A stretch of DNA of 64,000 nt from Roseburia sp. 831b (GTDB lineage: Bacteria > Bacillota > Clostridia > Lachnospirales > Lachnospiraceae). The notes under the pieces were generated by a model that ran no database searches, was not told the origin of the DNA, and was given only the letters and a program-made list of their open reading frames with translations. This document shows, piece after piece, positions 55,604 through 63,879 of the stretch (its first letter is position 1; the number at the start of each line of letters is the position of its first letter). The DNA is taken from positions 62,001 through 126,000 of the forward strand of contig NZ_CP135163.1 in NCBI RefSeq assembly GCF_001940165.2. The letters are read 5' to 3'. Made by a program: the position numbers and the translations under genes.

Positions 55604-56026
55604 ATGCAAAAAGATAGCATTATTCAGAAACTGAAAGAACAAGGATGCCGTATCACAAAACAGCGCCTGATGCTGCTCGATATTATTTTGGAGGAGGATT
55701 GTTCTTGTTGTAAAGAGATTTATTACAAGGCATCCAAACAGGATCCAAAGATAGGGGCAGCAACGGTCTATCGTATGATTAATACGCTAGAAGAGATTGG
55801 AGCAATCAGCAGGAAGAATATGTATAAGGTTTCCTGCGATGACGATTGCGAAAACAAGGCAAATTGTACCTGCACAATCGAGTTAGATGATAATTCTGTT
55901 ATTGAGTTATCGGAGCATAACTTAAGACACATTATTGCATCAGGTCTTACAGCGTGCGGATATCTGAATGGACAAAATATTAAAAGCGTGAAAACAACCC
56001 CATGTGCTTGTGGAAACGCATCATAA
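55604..56026 (+). CDS. Cys-rich Fur-family regulator
   Basis: A 140-residue Fur-like protein. The winged helix is clear (CRITKQRLMLLDIILEED, IGAATVYRMINTLEEIGAIS). The C-terminal half departs from normal Fur: the His-rich metal site is replaced by a Cys cluster (VSCDDDCENKANCTCTIEL) and another CSCCKE sits in the N-terminal part. GGAGG lies 9 nt before ATG 55604; the longer frame from 55505 overlaps the Cys-rich peptide gene and is unlikely. It may sense iron, another metal or redox state. Confidence 0.88.
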   Translation: MQKDSIIQKLKEQGCRITKQRLMLLDIILEEDCSCCKEIYYKASKQDPKIGAATVYRMINTLEEIGAISRKNMYKVSCDDDCENKANCTCTIELDDNSVIELSEHNLRHIIASGLTACGYLNGQNIKSVKTTPCACGNAS

Positions 56027-56063
56027 AAAATTGCAGTCAGTGAAAACTGGCTGCAATTTTTTT
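56025..56063 (+). terminator. Terminator of the feo operon
   Basis: AAAAAATTGCAG and CTGCAATTTTTT arms (12 bp, perfect) with T-run, starting within the stop codon of the Fur-like gene. Confidence 0.92.
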
Positions 56064-56110
56064 ATGGAAAAAGAAGGTCTGATAATGAGAAAATAAACCG
56101 TTTAACAGTC

Positions 56111-56163
56111 TTGACGAAGCAGCCTAATATCGGTAAAATATAGACAGTTAGTTAAGACTAACT
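56111..56163 (+). promoter_or_regulatory. Promoter with third iron-type operator
   Basis: TTGACG (56111-56116), 17-bp spacer, TAAAAT (56134-56139). AGTTAGT-TAAG-ACTAACT (56146-56163) has perfect 7-bp arms just downstream of the expected start of transcription. It contains GTTAG-N6-CTAAC, as before feoA. Confidence 0.72.
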
Positions 56164-56181
56164 AAAAACTTTGAGGAAAGG

Positions 56182-56802
56182 ATGCTTATGTGCCAGGAAA
56201 CATTTGAACTTGTAAAAGGGATGAATTTGAAGAAAATTGATACGCAGCTTGCGCTGCAGTGCGCACCGCTTATTACAGGAATCAAGATAGCCAATCTTTT
56301 GATTGTGCAGGATGCAAATGAAAAGCTGGTTCGCATGGTATTGCAACGGAGTGGGATTTCCTTTTATCGTTTACTGCAATACAAACATAAGACAACATTC
56401 TTACTTTTCCGCAGACAACAGCTGGAATCTTACTTAGCCCAAAGGGAAGTGCAGAGTGTGTTAAAGCAACAGGGATATGAAGATTTCACAATGGGAAACC
56501 TACTAAGGACATTTTCCATGCGCTATCAGGAATGCAGAAAAAACGGTGAAGATTTTCCACATGAGATGGGAATTTTCCTCGGATATCCGGTAGAGGATGT
56601 CACAGGATTTATCGAGCAGAAAGGACAAAACTTTTTGTATTCGGGATATTGGAAAGTCTATCAGGATGTGGAGCAAAAGCAGGCATTATTTCAAAAATAT
56701 GAGCTTGCGAAGGATTTGTTGATCAAACTGGTATCCGATGGTACAGATATCAGAGAAATCATAGATTATTATAATAAGAAAGAACTGCACATTGCAGGAT
56801 AA
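56182..56802 (+). CDS. DUF3793 protein
   Basis: A 206-residue soluble protein of the DUF3793 type (LALQCAPLITGIKIANLLIV near the N terminus, HEMGIFLGYPVEDVTGFIE, KYELAKDLLIKLVSDGTDI). The family is common beside flavodoxin and FeoB genes in gut Clostridia. GYPVEDVTGFI is its strongest signature. Function unknown; a role in iron limitation or haem use is inferred from the neighbours and operator. Confidence 0.85.
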   Translation: MLMCQETFELVKGMNLKKIDTQLALQCAPLITGIKIANLLIVQDANEKLVRMVLQRSGISFYRLLQYKHKTTFLLFRRQQLESYLAQREVQSVLKQQGYEDFTMGNLLRTFSMRYQECRKNGEDFPHEMGIFLGYPVEDVTGFIEQKGQNFLYSGYWKVYQDVEQKQALFQKYELAKDLLIKLVSDGTDIREIIDYYNKKELHIAG

Positions 56803-56816
56803 AGAAGGAGGATATT

Positions 56817-57248
56817 ATGAGTAAAATTCAAGTAGTTTATTGGTCACAGACAGGAAATACAGAGGCGATGGCAGAAGCTATCGGAAAAGGTATCACAGAT
56901 GCTGGAAAAGAAGCAAATGTAGTGCCGGTAAGTGGAGCATCCATGGACGAGTTAAAGGCAGCAAACGTATTTGCAATGGGATGCCCGGCAATGGGAGCTG
57001 AGGTGTTAGAAGAGATGGAAATGGAACCTTTTGTAACAGAGGTGGAAGGATTTGTCTCCGGAAAAACAGTTGCATTGTTTGGTTCCTACGGCTGGGGAGA
57101 TGGACAGTGGATGAATGACTGGGTAGACCGTATGAATGCTGCAGGAGCAAAGGTTTTAAATGGGGAGGGACTGATTTGCATGGAAGCACCGGACGATGAG
57201 GCAATTGCAGAATGTGAAAGCCTTGGCAAACAGTTAGCAGGTATCTAA
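56817..57248 (+). CDS. Flavodoxin
   Basis: A 143-residue short-chain flavodoxin binding FMN. The phosphate loop is WSQTGNTEAMAEA; the isoalloxazine loops are at GCPAMGAE and FGSYGWGDGQWM. It replaces ferredoxin under iron limitation, which agrees with the operator upstream and the feo neighbours. GGAGG is 6 nt before ATG. Confidence 0.95.
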   Translation: MSKIQVVYWSQTGNTEAMAEAIGKGITDAGKEANVVPVSGASMDELKAANVFAMGCPAMGAEVLEEMEMEPFVTEVEGFVSGKTVALFGSYGWGDGQWMNDWVDRMNAAGAKVLNGEGLICMEAPDDEAIAECESLGKQLAGI

Positions 57249-57249
57249 G

Positions 57250-57540
57250 ATGAGCGTTGTAATCGTAGGAGGGCACGACCGTATGGTGTCCCAGTATAAG
57301 AAAATCTGCAAAGAGCATCATTGTAAAGCGAAAGTTTTTACACAGATGAGTGGAAACTTAAGTACAAAAATCGGAAGTCCGGATCTGATTATTTTATTTA
57401 CCAATACCGTGTCGCATAAGATGGTGCATTGTGCATTGACAGAGGCAGAAAAATGTAATGCAGATATCGTAAGATGTCATACAAGCAGTGGCACAGCATT
57501 ACATGATATTTTAAGAGAGGCGTGTGGGGCCGCTTGTTAA
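57250..57540 (+). CDS. DUF2325 protein
   Basis: A 96-residue protein starting SVVIVGGHDRMVSQYKKIC, with IILFTNTVSHKMVHCALTEA and RCHTSSGTALHDIL, which is the DUF2325 pattern. It is 1 bp after flavodoxin. Conserved Cys and His suggest metal or redox binding. No defined function. Confidence 0.88.
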   Translation: MSVVIVGGHDRMVSQYKKICKEHHCKAKVFTQMSGNLSTKIGSPDLIILFTNTVSHKMVHCALTEAEKCNADIVRCHTSSGTALHDILREACGAAC

Positions 57541-57584
57541 GAAAAGCTTGTGGGGATAGCAAAAATATTGTATACTATAGAGAG

Positions 57585-57618
57585 AAAAGGGTTCATTCAA
57601 TAAAGAATGAACCCTTTT
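57585..57618 (+). terminator. Terminator after DUF2325
   Basis: Perfect 14-bp arms AAAAGGGTTCATTC and GAATGAACCCTTTT with a 6-nt loop. The apparent ATG at 57607 lies inside the right arm. Confidence 0.85.
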
Positions 57619-59089
57619 AGAGTAGAAAAAGATGGTGATAAAATGAGATTCGTTGCAATTTTGCTATACGCAGCTGTATTGCTGATGTTGATTCATACAA
57701 ATTTCAAGGCAAAAGAGAGAGAAGGAAGACTTGCAAAACAGGTACGAAGTGTGTTAGTGACCGCGATGCTAATTACATTTTCGTACCTGTTGTTACTTTT
57801 TTCAAACAACTACATATTTAGTTCTATATGGTATAGTATCTATTTCATGTCGATGGACTGGCTCTGCTTTGCATTGCTGGAATATGCCCTGATTTATATT
57901 GACCCGTCGAAACATTTTCCAAAGACACGCCTTGCCACGGTTTTGATTTTATCGGTTGACAGTGTGTCGATTGCCTTAAATGTAAAATTTGGGCATATTT
58001 TTCATTATAAAGCAACAAGATGGGATGGAAAAATCTGGCTCGCCGTCACGGGAACACAGTTATTTAACGTTCATCTGGCAATCTGTTACTTTTTGCTTGG
58101 GCTGTGTTTTTTTGAGCTGTTGCGGGCGGCATACAGGAGTCCGAAGCTTTACCGGGCAAAATATGAAAATGTTGTCATTGGATTGTTAGTCGTGGTGTTT
58201 GTAAACGCATTTTTTGTCTACACATCGTTAATCGTCGATTTATCCGTGCTTACCTACGGATTTGCCGGGATTATTTTTTATAATTATACCTTTGAATATC
58301 TGCCGAAAATTCTTGCAGTGCGTGCCTCATCCGTGATGGTGCATTTTTACTCGGACCCGATTCTGGTATTTGATATGGATGGCGCCTGTATTACCGCAAA
58401 CCAGATTGCAGTAAAAAGATTTTCCGTTGGAGAAAAGAGTTCTTATGGAAATCAGGAAAATGTATTGTCTGAATTTTGTGAACAATATAAAATTTGTAAA
58501 AAAGAGGAATTAAACAAAAAGTTTACAAAAGAGAAAAAAATCAAAACGAAGCAGGGAGCGATTTTTTACCGGATTGAATATAATATTCTTAGGGATAAAA
58601 AGAAACAGGAAATCGGTTACTATTTCTTGCTGCATGACATGACGGAGGAGATAACCGCGAGAAACCGGGAATGGTATCTTATGACGCATGACAGGCTGAC
58701 CGGGCTTTATAATCGGGAGTATTTTTATGAACAGACGAAAAAGATGCTGGAGGCACATCCAGATACGGAATTTGTGATAGTATGCTCGAACATTGGACAG
58801 TTTAAGCTTGTAAATGAGTTCTTTGATGTGGAATTTGGAAACAATATTTTAAAAAATATTGCGGATACCATGCGAAAAAATGCGACAGAGAAGTCTGTGT
58901 ATGGAAGACTGGGCAGTGACCGGTTTGCAATCTGTATTCCGGCCAAATCGTACGATGAACGATGGTTTTTGGATGATACAGGGAAAATCGAGGTAAAGGA
59001 TATTCATAATTATAATCCGCCTTTCTGCGAAAGGCACCAATGCGTCATGAAACACTTTGGCTAACTTCCGCTTTTCTAATTTATATTCC

Positions 59090-59321
59090 TTCTGATATTA
59101 TTTACCTATAAGACTGACACACTACAGAACACGTGGAGGTGAGTGGCGGGGCTGTATAGCGGCGACCTCGTATAATTATTTGTTGTCGGTCATCCGTTAA
59201 GGCATCAATGATTGGCGCATAACGTAGCCCGTAAACTTATCTCTTCCAAAGTCGACTCGATTTTGCCGGATGACCAGTCACTGTCAGTTTTATAACGCTA
59301 AATCATCAGGAGGTACTTTTA
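59090..59321 (+). ncRNA. Candidate bridge RNA of the IS110 element
   Basis: The left end, between the broken GGDEF frame and the transposase, is conserved-looking and structured. GGTCATCCG (59188-59196) pairs with CGGATGACC (59267-59275) around a 70-nt arm. The segment TATAATTATT at 59171-59180 contains the 8-mer ATAATTAT found at the left insertion junction (59003-59010), as expected of a target-guide strand. Assignment is by family knowledge; boundaries are guesses. Confidence 0.5.
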
Positions 59322-60581
59322 TTGTCGTTTAAAATTCTCAAAAATAACTGTTGTGGTCTTGACGTCCACAAAACCTGGATCTATGCCTGTATCGGCATAA
59401 CTGATTCCCTGAAACGTACCGAGTATAAAGAAGCCCGCTTTTCTTCCTTTACCAAAGGTCTGCAGGAGCTGTGTGACTGGCTTTCCAAATACAACTGTAC
59501 GGATGTCTGCATGGAATCTACCGGTAAGTACTGGATCCCTGTTTTTAATGTTCTGGAGAAGAATAACATCTGGGTTACTCTTTCCCACCCCAAATATACC
59601 AAACCGCAAAAAGGCAACAAGACTGACCGCAAGGATGCTAAATGGATTTGTGACCTATATATGTGTGGAATGGTAAAACCTTCCTTTATTCCACCGGCTG
59701 ACATCCGTGAATTAAGAGATTTAGTAAGATACCGTTTCAAACTCACTTGTATGATCACCGGTGAGAAGAATCGTGCTCATAACTGTCTTACTGTTTCTAA
59801 CTTAAAACTGGATGATGTCTTTTCTGATATATTTGGTAAATCCTCCCGTTCCATTACGGAACAGATTTTACAACACCCTGGGGAAACATTTGATGTGTCA
59901 CCTTTTGTGGATAGCAGATGTAAGACTCCTACCGAAGAAATACAAGCTGCTGTTGATGGTGCCATATCCAAACAACAAGCTGTAAAGCTCAGACAATGTT
60001 TAAATCACATTGATGAATTAGAAATGCACAAAGTAGAAATAGAACGGGAAATCTTTCGTCTCAGTGATAAGTATGAAAGCATTCTCAATCTTATACGAAC
60101 CGTACCTGGATTCGATAAGACCCCAATGACTGCTATTCAGGTGCTTTCTGAAATCGGAGGTGATATGTCTGTCTTCCCCACAGCTAAAAACCTCATATCA
60201 TGGGCTGGATGTTGTCCCCGTAATGATCAAAGCAATCATAAAATCAAATCCACTAGGATTTCCCGTGCTGGTTCTTATTTTAAACCAGTTTTGGTGCAAG
60301 TTGCAAATGCTTTAATCAAATCCAAGAAACACCCAGAATTTACAAACCGTTATCGACGTATAAAAGCACGTCGTGGTCACAAGAAAGCTATCATTGCCAT
60401 CTGTCGTATGATCCTGACCGCTATCTGGCACATACTCACAGATCTAAAACCATATACGCCTGAAGGTTTTCTTGAATCGCGACCTGTGAATAAATCCAAA
60501 GTATTGACTACTTCACAGGCACTTAATTTAATGAAGCAGCGAGGCTACATTATCAAAGATGATGTTGTTCCTGTTACCTGA
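59322..60581 (+). CDS. IS110-family DEDD recombinase
   Basis: A 419-residue transposase. The RuvC-like DEDD domain has CCGLDVHKTWIYACI, CMESTGKYWIPV and NKTDRKDAKWICDLY. The C-terminal transposase_20 domain has LIRTVPGFDKTPMTAIQVLSE, SWAGCCPRNDQSNHKIKSTR and ISRAGSYFKPVLVQVANA with the catalytic Ser region. Length is normal. TTG or ATG start around 59322 (ATTGTCG context); GGAGG lies just upstream. All key residues are present, so mobility is possible. Confidence 0.93.
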   Translation: MSFKILKNNCCGLDVHKTWIYACIGITDSLKRTEYKEARFSSFTKGLQELCDWLSKYNCTDVCMESTGKYWIPVFNVLEKNNIWVTLSHPKYTKPQKGNKTDRKDAKWICDLYMCGMVKPSFIPPADIRELRDLVRYRFKLTCMITGEKNRAHNCLTVSNLKLDDVFSDIFGKSSRSITEQILQHPGETFDVSPFVDSRCKTPTEEIQAAVDGAISKQQAVKLRQCLNHIDELEMHKVEIEREIFRLSDKYESILNLIRTVPGFDKTPMTAIQVLSEIGGDMSVFPTAKNLISWAGCCPRNDQSNHKIKSTRISRAGSYFKPVLVQVANALIKSKKHPEFTNRYRRIKARRGHKKAIIAICRMILTAIWHILTDLKPYTPEGFLESRPVNKSKVLTTSQALNLMKQRGYIIKDDVVPVT

Positions 60582-61630
60582 TTAGGTGTTGTGTATATAT
60601 TCAATTTTTAAAACCGACTGCTTAGGCGGTTTATTTGCTATGCTCTTTATTTTTAGGCTGTCCTCTACTTGTTTGTTTCAAACTTTCACGTTTGTAAATT
60701 ATTTTGGAGTCTATTTTATTAAGAACCGCGACATGTCAGTGGGAGCAATGTGTGACCGCGCAATCACTGCCATTGAATCCATAAAAGGGGATTACAATAA
60801 AAATGTTGCCTATTACAATAAGGAAATTCATGAAGAATATATGAGGGAACAGAAGCTGATTGCGGATTTTGATGAAGCAATCGAGGCGGAGGAGTTTGAA
60901 ATCTATATTCAGCCACAGACTTCACTTACAACCGGACGCTGTGAAAGTGGCGAAGTGCTGGTTCGCTGGTGTCATGGAGAGGATGGCATGATTTCGCCGG
61001 GCGTATTTATTCCGGTATTCGAGAAAAACGGCATGGTAGCGCGATTAGACCGCTATATCTGGGAAAAGGCATGCCAGGTTTTAAATCGCTGGGAAAAAGA
61101 AGGAAAAGGCGAAATGTCGCTGTCTGTGAATATCTCACCAAGAGATTTTTATTACATGGATATTGCAAAGGAATTTTCAAAACTGATTCAAAAATATCAG
61201 ATTAATCCGGCAAAATTAAATCTCGAACTGACGGAAAGCGCGTTTGTAAGGGAACAGGAGCAGATGTTAGAATTGCTGGAACGCTTGCAGAGTCTGGGAT
61301 TTTCGATTGAAATGGATGATTTTGGAAGCGGTTATTCTTCTTTGAACACCTTAAAAGATATTCCGGTGGATGTTTTAAAAATTGATATGGGATTTTTCAG
61401 TGATACAGATGCAAAAAGCCGTAGCAGAAAAATTGTGGAGATGGTCGTCCAGCTTGGTAAATCACTTGGAATCGCAGTGATTGCAGAGGGAGTGGAAAAA
61501 GAGGAAATCGTTACCTTTTTGAAAGAAGTCGGATGCGACATGATACAAGGTTACTTTTTTGCGGCACCGATGCCGGTTGATACGTTCGAATCCCGGTATT
61601 TTTCTGAATAAATGGAGTTTGCCAATGAAA

Positions 61631-61660
61631 AAGAAGCACGTTTGAGGGAACGTGCTTCTT
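61631..61660 (+). terminator. Terminator after the EAL half
   Basis: Perfect 12-bp arms AAGAAGCACGTT and AACGTGCTTCTT with a 6-nt loop, followed by TAT. Confidence 0.8.
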
Positions 61661-61703
61661 TATCGTTGAAGTTAAGGGTTCTTCAACGAAAGGGGGAGAG
61701 TTT

Positions 61704-61787
61704 ATGAAAATTTTTGAAAAGGTTGTTTACCTTTTGACAGGTATTAGGATACCAACAAATTGTGACCAAAATAAGGACATAATCTGA
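61704..61787 (+). CDS. Possible 27-residue small protein
   Basis: ATG 61704 follows AGGGGGAGAG at ideal spacing and opens 27 codons (MKIFEKVVYLLTGIRIPTNC, then DQNKDII). CGTTGAAG (61664-61671) and CTTCAACG (61681-61688) form an inverted repeat upstream. Evidence is only the ribosome site and context; it might also be a leader peptide. Confidence 0.35.
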   Translation: MKIFEKVVYLLTGIRIPTNCDQNKDII

Positions 61788-61913
61788 AGAAAAAATGAAG
61801 TCTATCGAAAGATTTTCTAAAAATGTCCTGGAAATGAATGTTAATTTTATCACAAAAGTAGTATAATCGGTATATCACAATGGGTAAATGGGAAAAGAGA
61901 GGTATGATATTTC

Positions 61914-62672
61914 ATGGAGAATGAAAACAAATATGCACTGCTGGTAGATGCGGACAATATTGCACCAAAGTATCTGGATATTATACTAAGTGAGGCAAAA
62001 GAGTTTGGTACCATCAGCATTAGACGAATCTATGGGGACTGGACGGACAATTCAAAATCGTCCTGGAAAGAGACACTGTTGGAGAATTCGATTACTCCAA
62101 TACAGCAATATACCTATACAAAAGGGAAAAATTCGTCGGATTCAGCGATGATTATTGACGCCATGGATATTTTATATGGAAATAATGTAGATGGGTTTAT
62201 TCTGGCATCCTCGGACAGTGATTTCACAAGGCTTGCCATGAGACTTAGGGAATCCGGCAAGGATATTATCGGAATGGGAGAGAGCAAGACGCCATCTCCT
62301 TTTGTAAAAGCGTGTCGTGTGTTTAAGACGCTTGATGTGCTGTATAAGGCAACACGTCCTGGCAAGAAGAAAGTCAAGGAAAAGGGTGTTAAAGTAGAGG
62401 TGGAGCAGGAAGAACAGGAAGTAGCACCAATCACAAGTTTTGAGACCATCAAATCAACCATTATTTCACTGATTGAGAATAAGTCTCAGGATGATGGATG
62501 GCTTTTCATGGGAGATTTGGGAAATTATCTTTTGAAAGAGTTCCCGGATTTTGACTGTCGTAACTATGGATTTAACAAGCTGACACAGCTTGTGGCAAGT
62601 TTTGACGAGATTCAGACGAAATCAGGAAAAACAAGCCGTGGAATCACACTTGTCTATGTGAAAAAGAAATAG
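61914..62672 (+). CDS. NYN domain protein with OST-HTH (LOTUS) domain
   Basis: A 252-residue protein. Residues 5-150 are an NYN/PIN-like nuclease (YALLVDADNIAPKYLDIIL, RRIYGDWT, KNSSDSAMIIDAMDILY, FILASSDSDFTRLAMRLRE), with four conserved Asp for metal. A charged linker follows, then an OST-HTH domain at 170-250 (WLFMGDLGNYLLKEFPDFDC, YGFNKLTQLVAS), which binds RNA in related proteins. It is probably an RNA-processing or RNA-silencing nuclease. AGAGGTATG precedes the start at some distance. Confidence 0.9.
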   Translation: MENENKYALLVDADNIAPKYLDIILSEAKEFGTISIRRIYGDWTDNSKSSWKETLLENSITPIQQYTYTKGKNSSDSAMIIDAMDILYGNNVDGFILASSDSDFTRLAMRLRESGKDIIGMGESKTPSPFVKACRVFKTLDVLYKATRPGKKKVKEKGVKVEVEQEEQEVAPITSFETIKSTIISLIENKSQDDGWLFMGDLGNYLLKEFPDFDCRNYGFNKLTQLVASFDEIQTKSGKTSRGITLVYVKKK

Positions 62673-62708
62673 GAATTAGCGAAAAAGCCGCGTAAGAATG
62701 GAGATTTT

Positions 62709-63098
62709 ATGGAACAGAAAATCAACATTGTATCAAACGATTCCATTGCAAACGAATTAAACATTGCAAACCTGACAGAACTTTTAAATACACTTGGAAT
62801 CGATGCGAAAGCGCAGAAACAGGCAGGACAGATTACCCTGCAGGTTGCTTATACAGGAGAACAGATATCCAATCTGAAAAAGCGAAATGCGGGACGAAAA
62901 AGAAAGCTGACTGAGAATCTGACATACGGAGATGTGGAGCAGCTGTTAGAAACTACATCTGTAAATGAAATCGCCCGATTAGCAAACATTTCAAGGGCAA
63001 CCTGTTATCGAAGAATTCAAAGATTAAGACAGTACCAGGAGGAGAGTAAGAAAGAGAATGCTCCTTTTGGTGAGATTTATAAAGGATATACGTTTTAA
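62709..63098 (+). CDS. Helix-turn-helix protein
   Basis: A 129-residue basic protein. An N-terminal part without known motif (NELNIANLTELLNTLGIDAK) is followed by NAGRKRKLTENLTYGDVEQL and a resolvase-like HTH (TTSVNEIARLANISRATCYR). GGAG lies 6 nt before ATG and it follows the NYN gene by 36 bp, suggesting one transcript. Function unknown. Confidence 0.75.
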   Translation: MEQKINIVSNDSIANELNIANLTELLNTLGIDAKAQKQAGQITLQVAYTGEQISNLKKRNAGRKRKLTENLTYGDVEQLLETTSVNEIARLANISRATCYRRIQRLRQYQEESKKENAPFGEIYKGYTF

Positions 63099-63108
63099 AG
63101 GAGAGACT

Positions 63109-63750
63109 TTACTTGGTGTACCAGTTGAGGCACATTAAGATAAAGTCTTTCATTGTTTCACAAAAAGGGATGTCAGTCTTTTCTTTTCCAATTAAAGACA
63201 TTGCTTCTTTTATCAATGGGTGATTCTGGCAGCCACTGTTGGTTCCAACGGCATAGTGATAGATGGCAAGAAAAAGCTGTTCTGCTTTTTCATTAGAAAT
63301 ATGAAGATTCTCTGCCAAAACGGAATTGAGCTGATCCGCCAGAGTATAGTAAGATTTTTTGAATGCGGCAAGGCGTTCAATGGAAACGTTTGTCTCGATA
63401 ATGGTAGAGAGAATGGCACAATATTTCAAATAATCGCGGTGGCAGTTTAAAATATTTGCCCAGACTTCTGCCAGGACTTCATGGCTGTAAGTGCAGCCGA
63501 GCGGATACGCACTGAGTAGATTTGTCATGTAAGCATCCCGTTTATCTGCAATGATTTCCAGGAAAATGTCTTCTTTTGTTGTGACATAGTTATAGAGCTT
63601 ACAGCGGGACCAGCCAAGCTTATTTGCAATGGTGGTCAGTGTAATCTCCTGATAGTCCTCCGTTGAAAAAAGAGCATCGGCTGCCTCCTTGATTTCCACC
63701 AGACACTGTTCTTTTTGTTTTTCACTTCTTGCACGTACACAACAAGACAT
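63109..63750 (-). CDS. TetR/AcrR family regulator
   Basis: A 213-residue TetR-type repressor. The HTH is at about 25-65 (ITLTTIANKLGWSRCKLYNY, VTTKEDIFLEI). The ligand domain is Cys-containing and unassigned. It is divergent from an ABC permease gene, with a symmetric site in the promoter between them, so it probably controls that transporter. Confidence 0.9.
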   Translation of the reverse strand: MSCCVRARSEKQKEQCLVEIKEAADALFSTEDYQEITLTTIANKLGWSRCKLYNYVTTKEDIFLEIIADKRDAYMTNLLSAYPLGCTYSHEVLAEVWANILNCHRDYLKYCAILSTIIETNVSIERLAAFKKSYYTLADQLNSVLAENLHISNEKAEQLFLAIYHYAVGTNSGCQNHPLIKEAMSLIGKEKTDIPFCETMKDFILMCLNWYTK

Positions 63751-63802
63751 GTTTTACCCTCCTAGAAAGTTCTTATTTTTATTATAACGTGGGAATGGAA
63801 AA

Positions 63803-63831
63803 TTGACAAGATACAAATTGTATGATATATT
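63803..63831 (+). promoter_or_regulatory. Promoter with symmetric operator before the ABC permease
   Basis: TTGACA (63803-63808), 17-bp spacer, TATATT (63826-63831). ATACAA-A-TTGTAT (63811-63823), a perfect 6+1+6 inverted repeat, fills the spacer and suits a TetR dimer. Confidence 0.65.
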
Positions 63832-63879
63832 TCAAATAATAGACACGGCGTATGTTAACAAACGAGAGGATGAAATAAA

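Larger units (their letters stand above)
59010..60697 (+). mobile_element. IS110-family insertion sequence
   Basis: About 1.69 kb between the two halves of the GGDEF-EAL gene. The left non-coding end is about 310 nt, the right about 115 nt. No terminal inverted repeats are seen, as expected for IS110. The flanks show ATAATTAT on the left and AAATTATT on the right, so the exact ends could shift by a few bases. The long left end places it in the IS110 group (bridge RNA upstream of the transposase) rather than IS1111. Confidence 0.82.
57643..61611 (+). pseudogene. Membrane GGDEF-EAL protein interrupted by an IS110 element
   Basis: The 5' part (57643 to about 59010) encodes seven or eight helices (MRFVAILLYAAVLLMLIHTN onward), a PAS-like segment and a GGDEF-like domain whose loop is RLGSDRFAICI, a degenerate site. 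It breaks off after KIEVKDIHNY. The 3' part resumes about 60698 with VNYFGVYFIKNRDMSVGAMC and encodes an EAL domain (YIQPQTSL, EVLVRW instead of EALVRW, LELTESAF, MDDFGSGYSS, IAEGVEKEE). Joined, the gene would be about 770 codons. The 5' frame gains KHFG and a stop from the IS. Start at ATG 57643 is chosen because 57607 lies in a terminator arm. It is inactivated unless the IS excises precisely. Confidence 0.88.

Noticed and set aside
57607..57642. Upstream ATG for the GGDEF-EAL gene
   Set aside because: It lies in the right arm of the terminator; ATG 57643 starts at the membrane helix.
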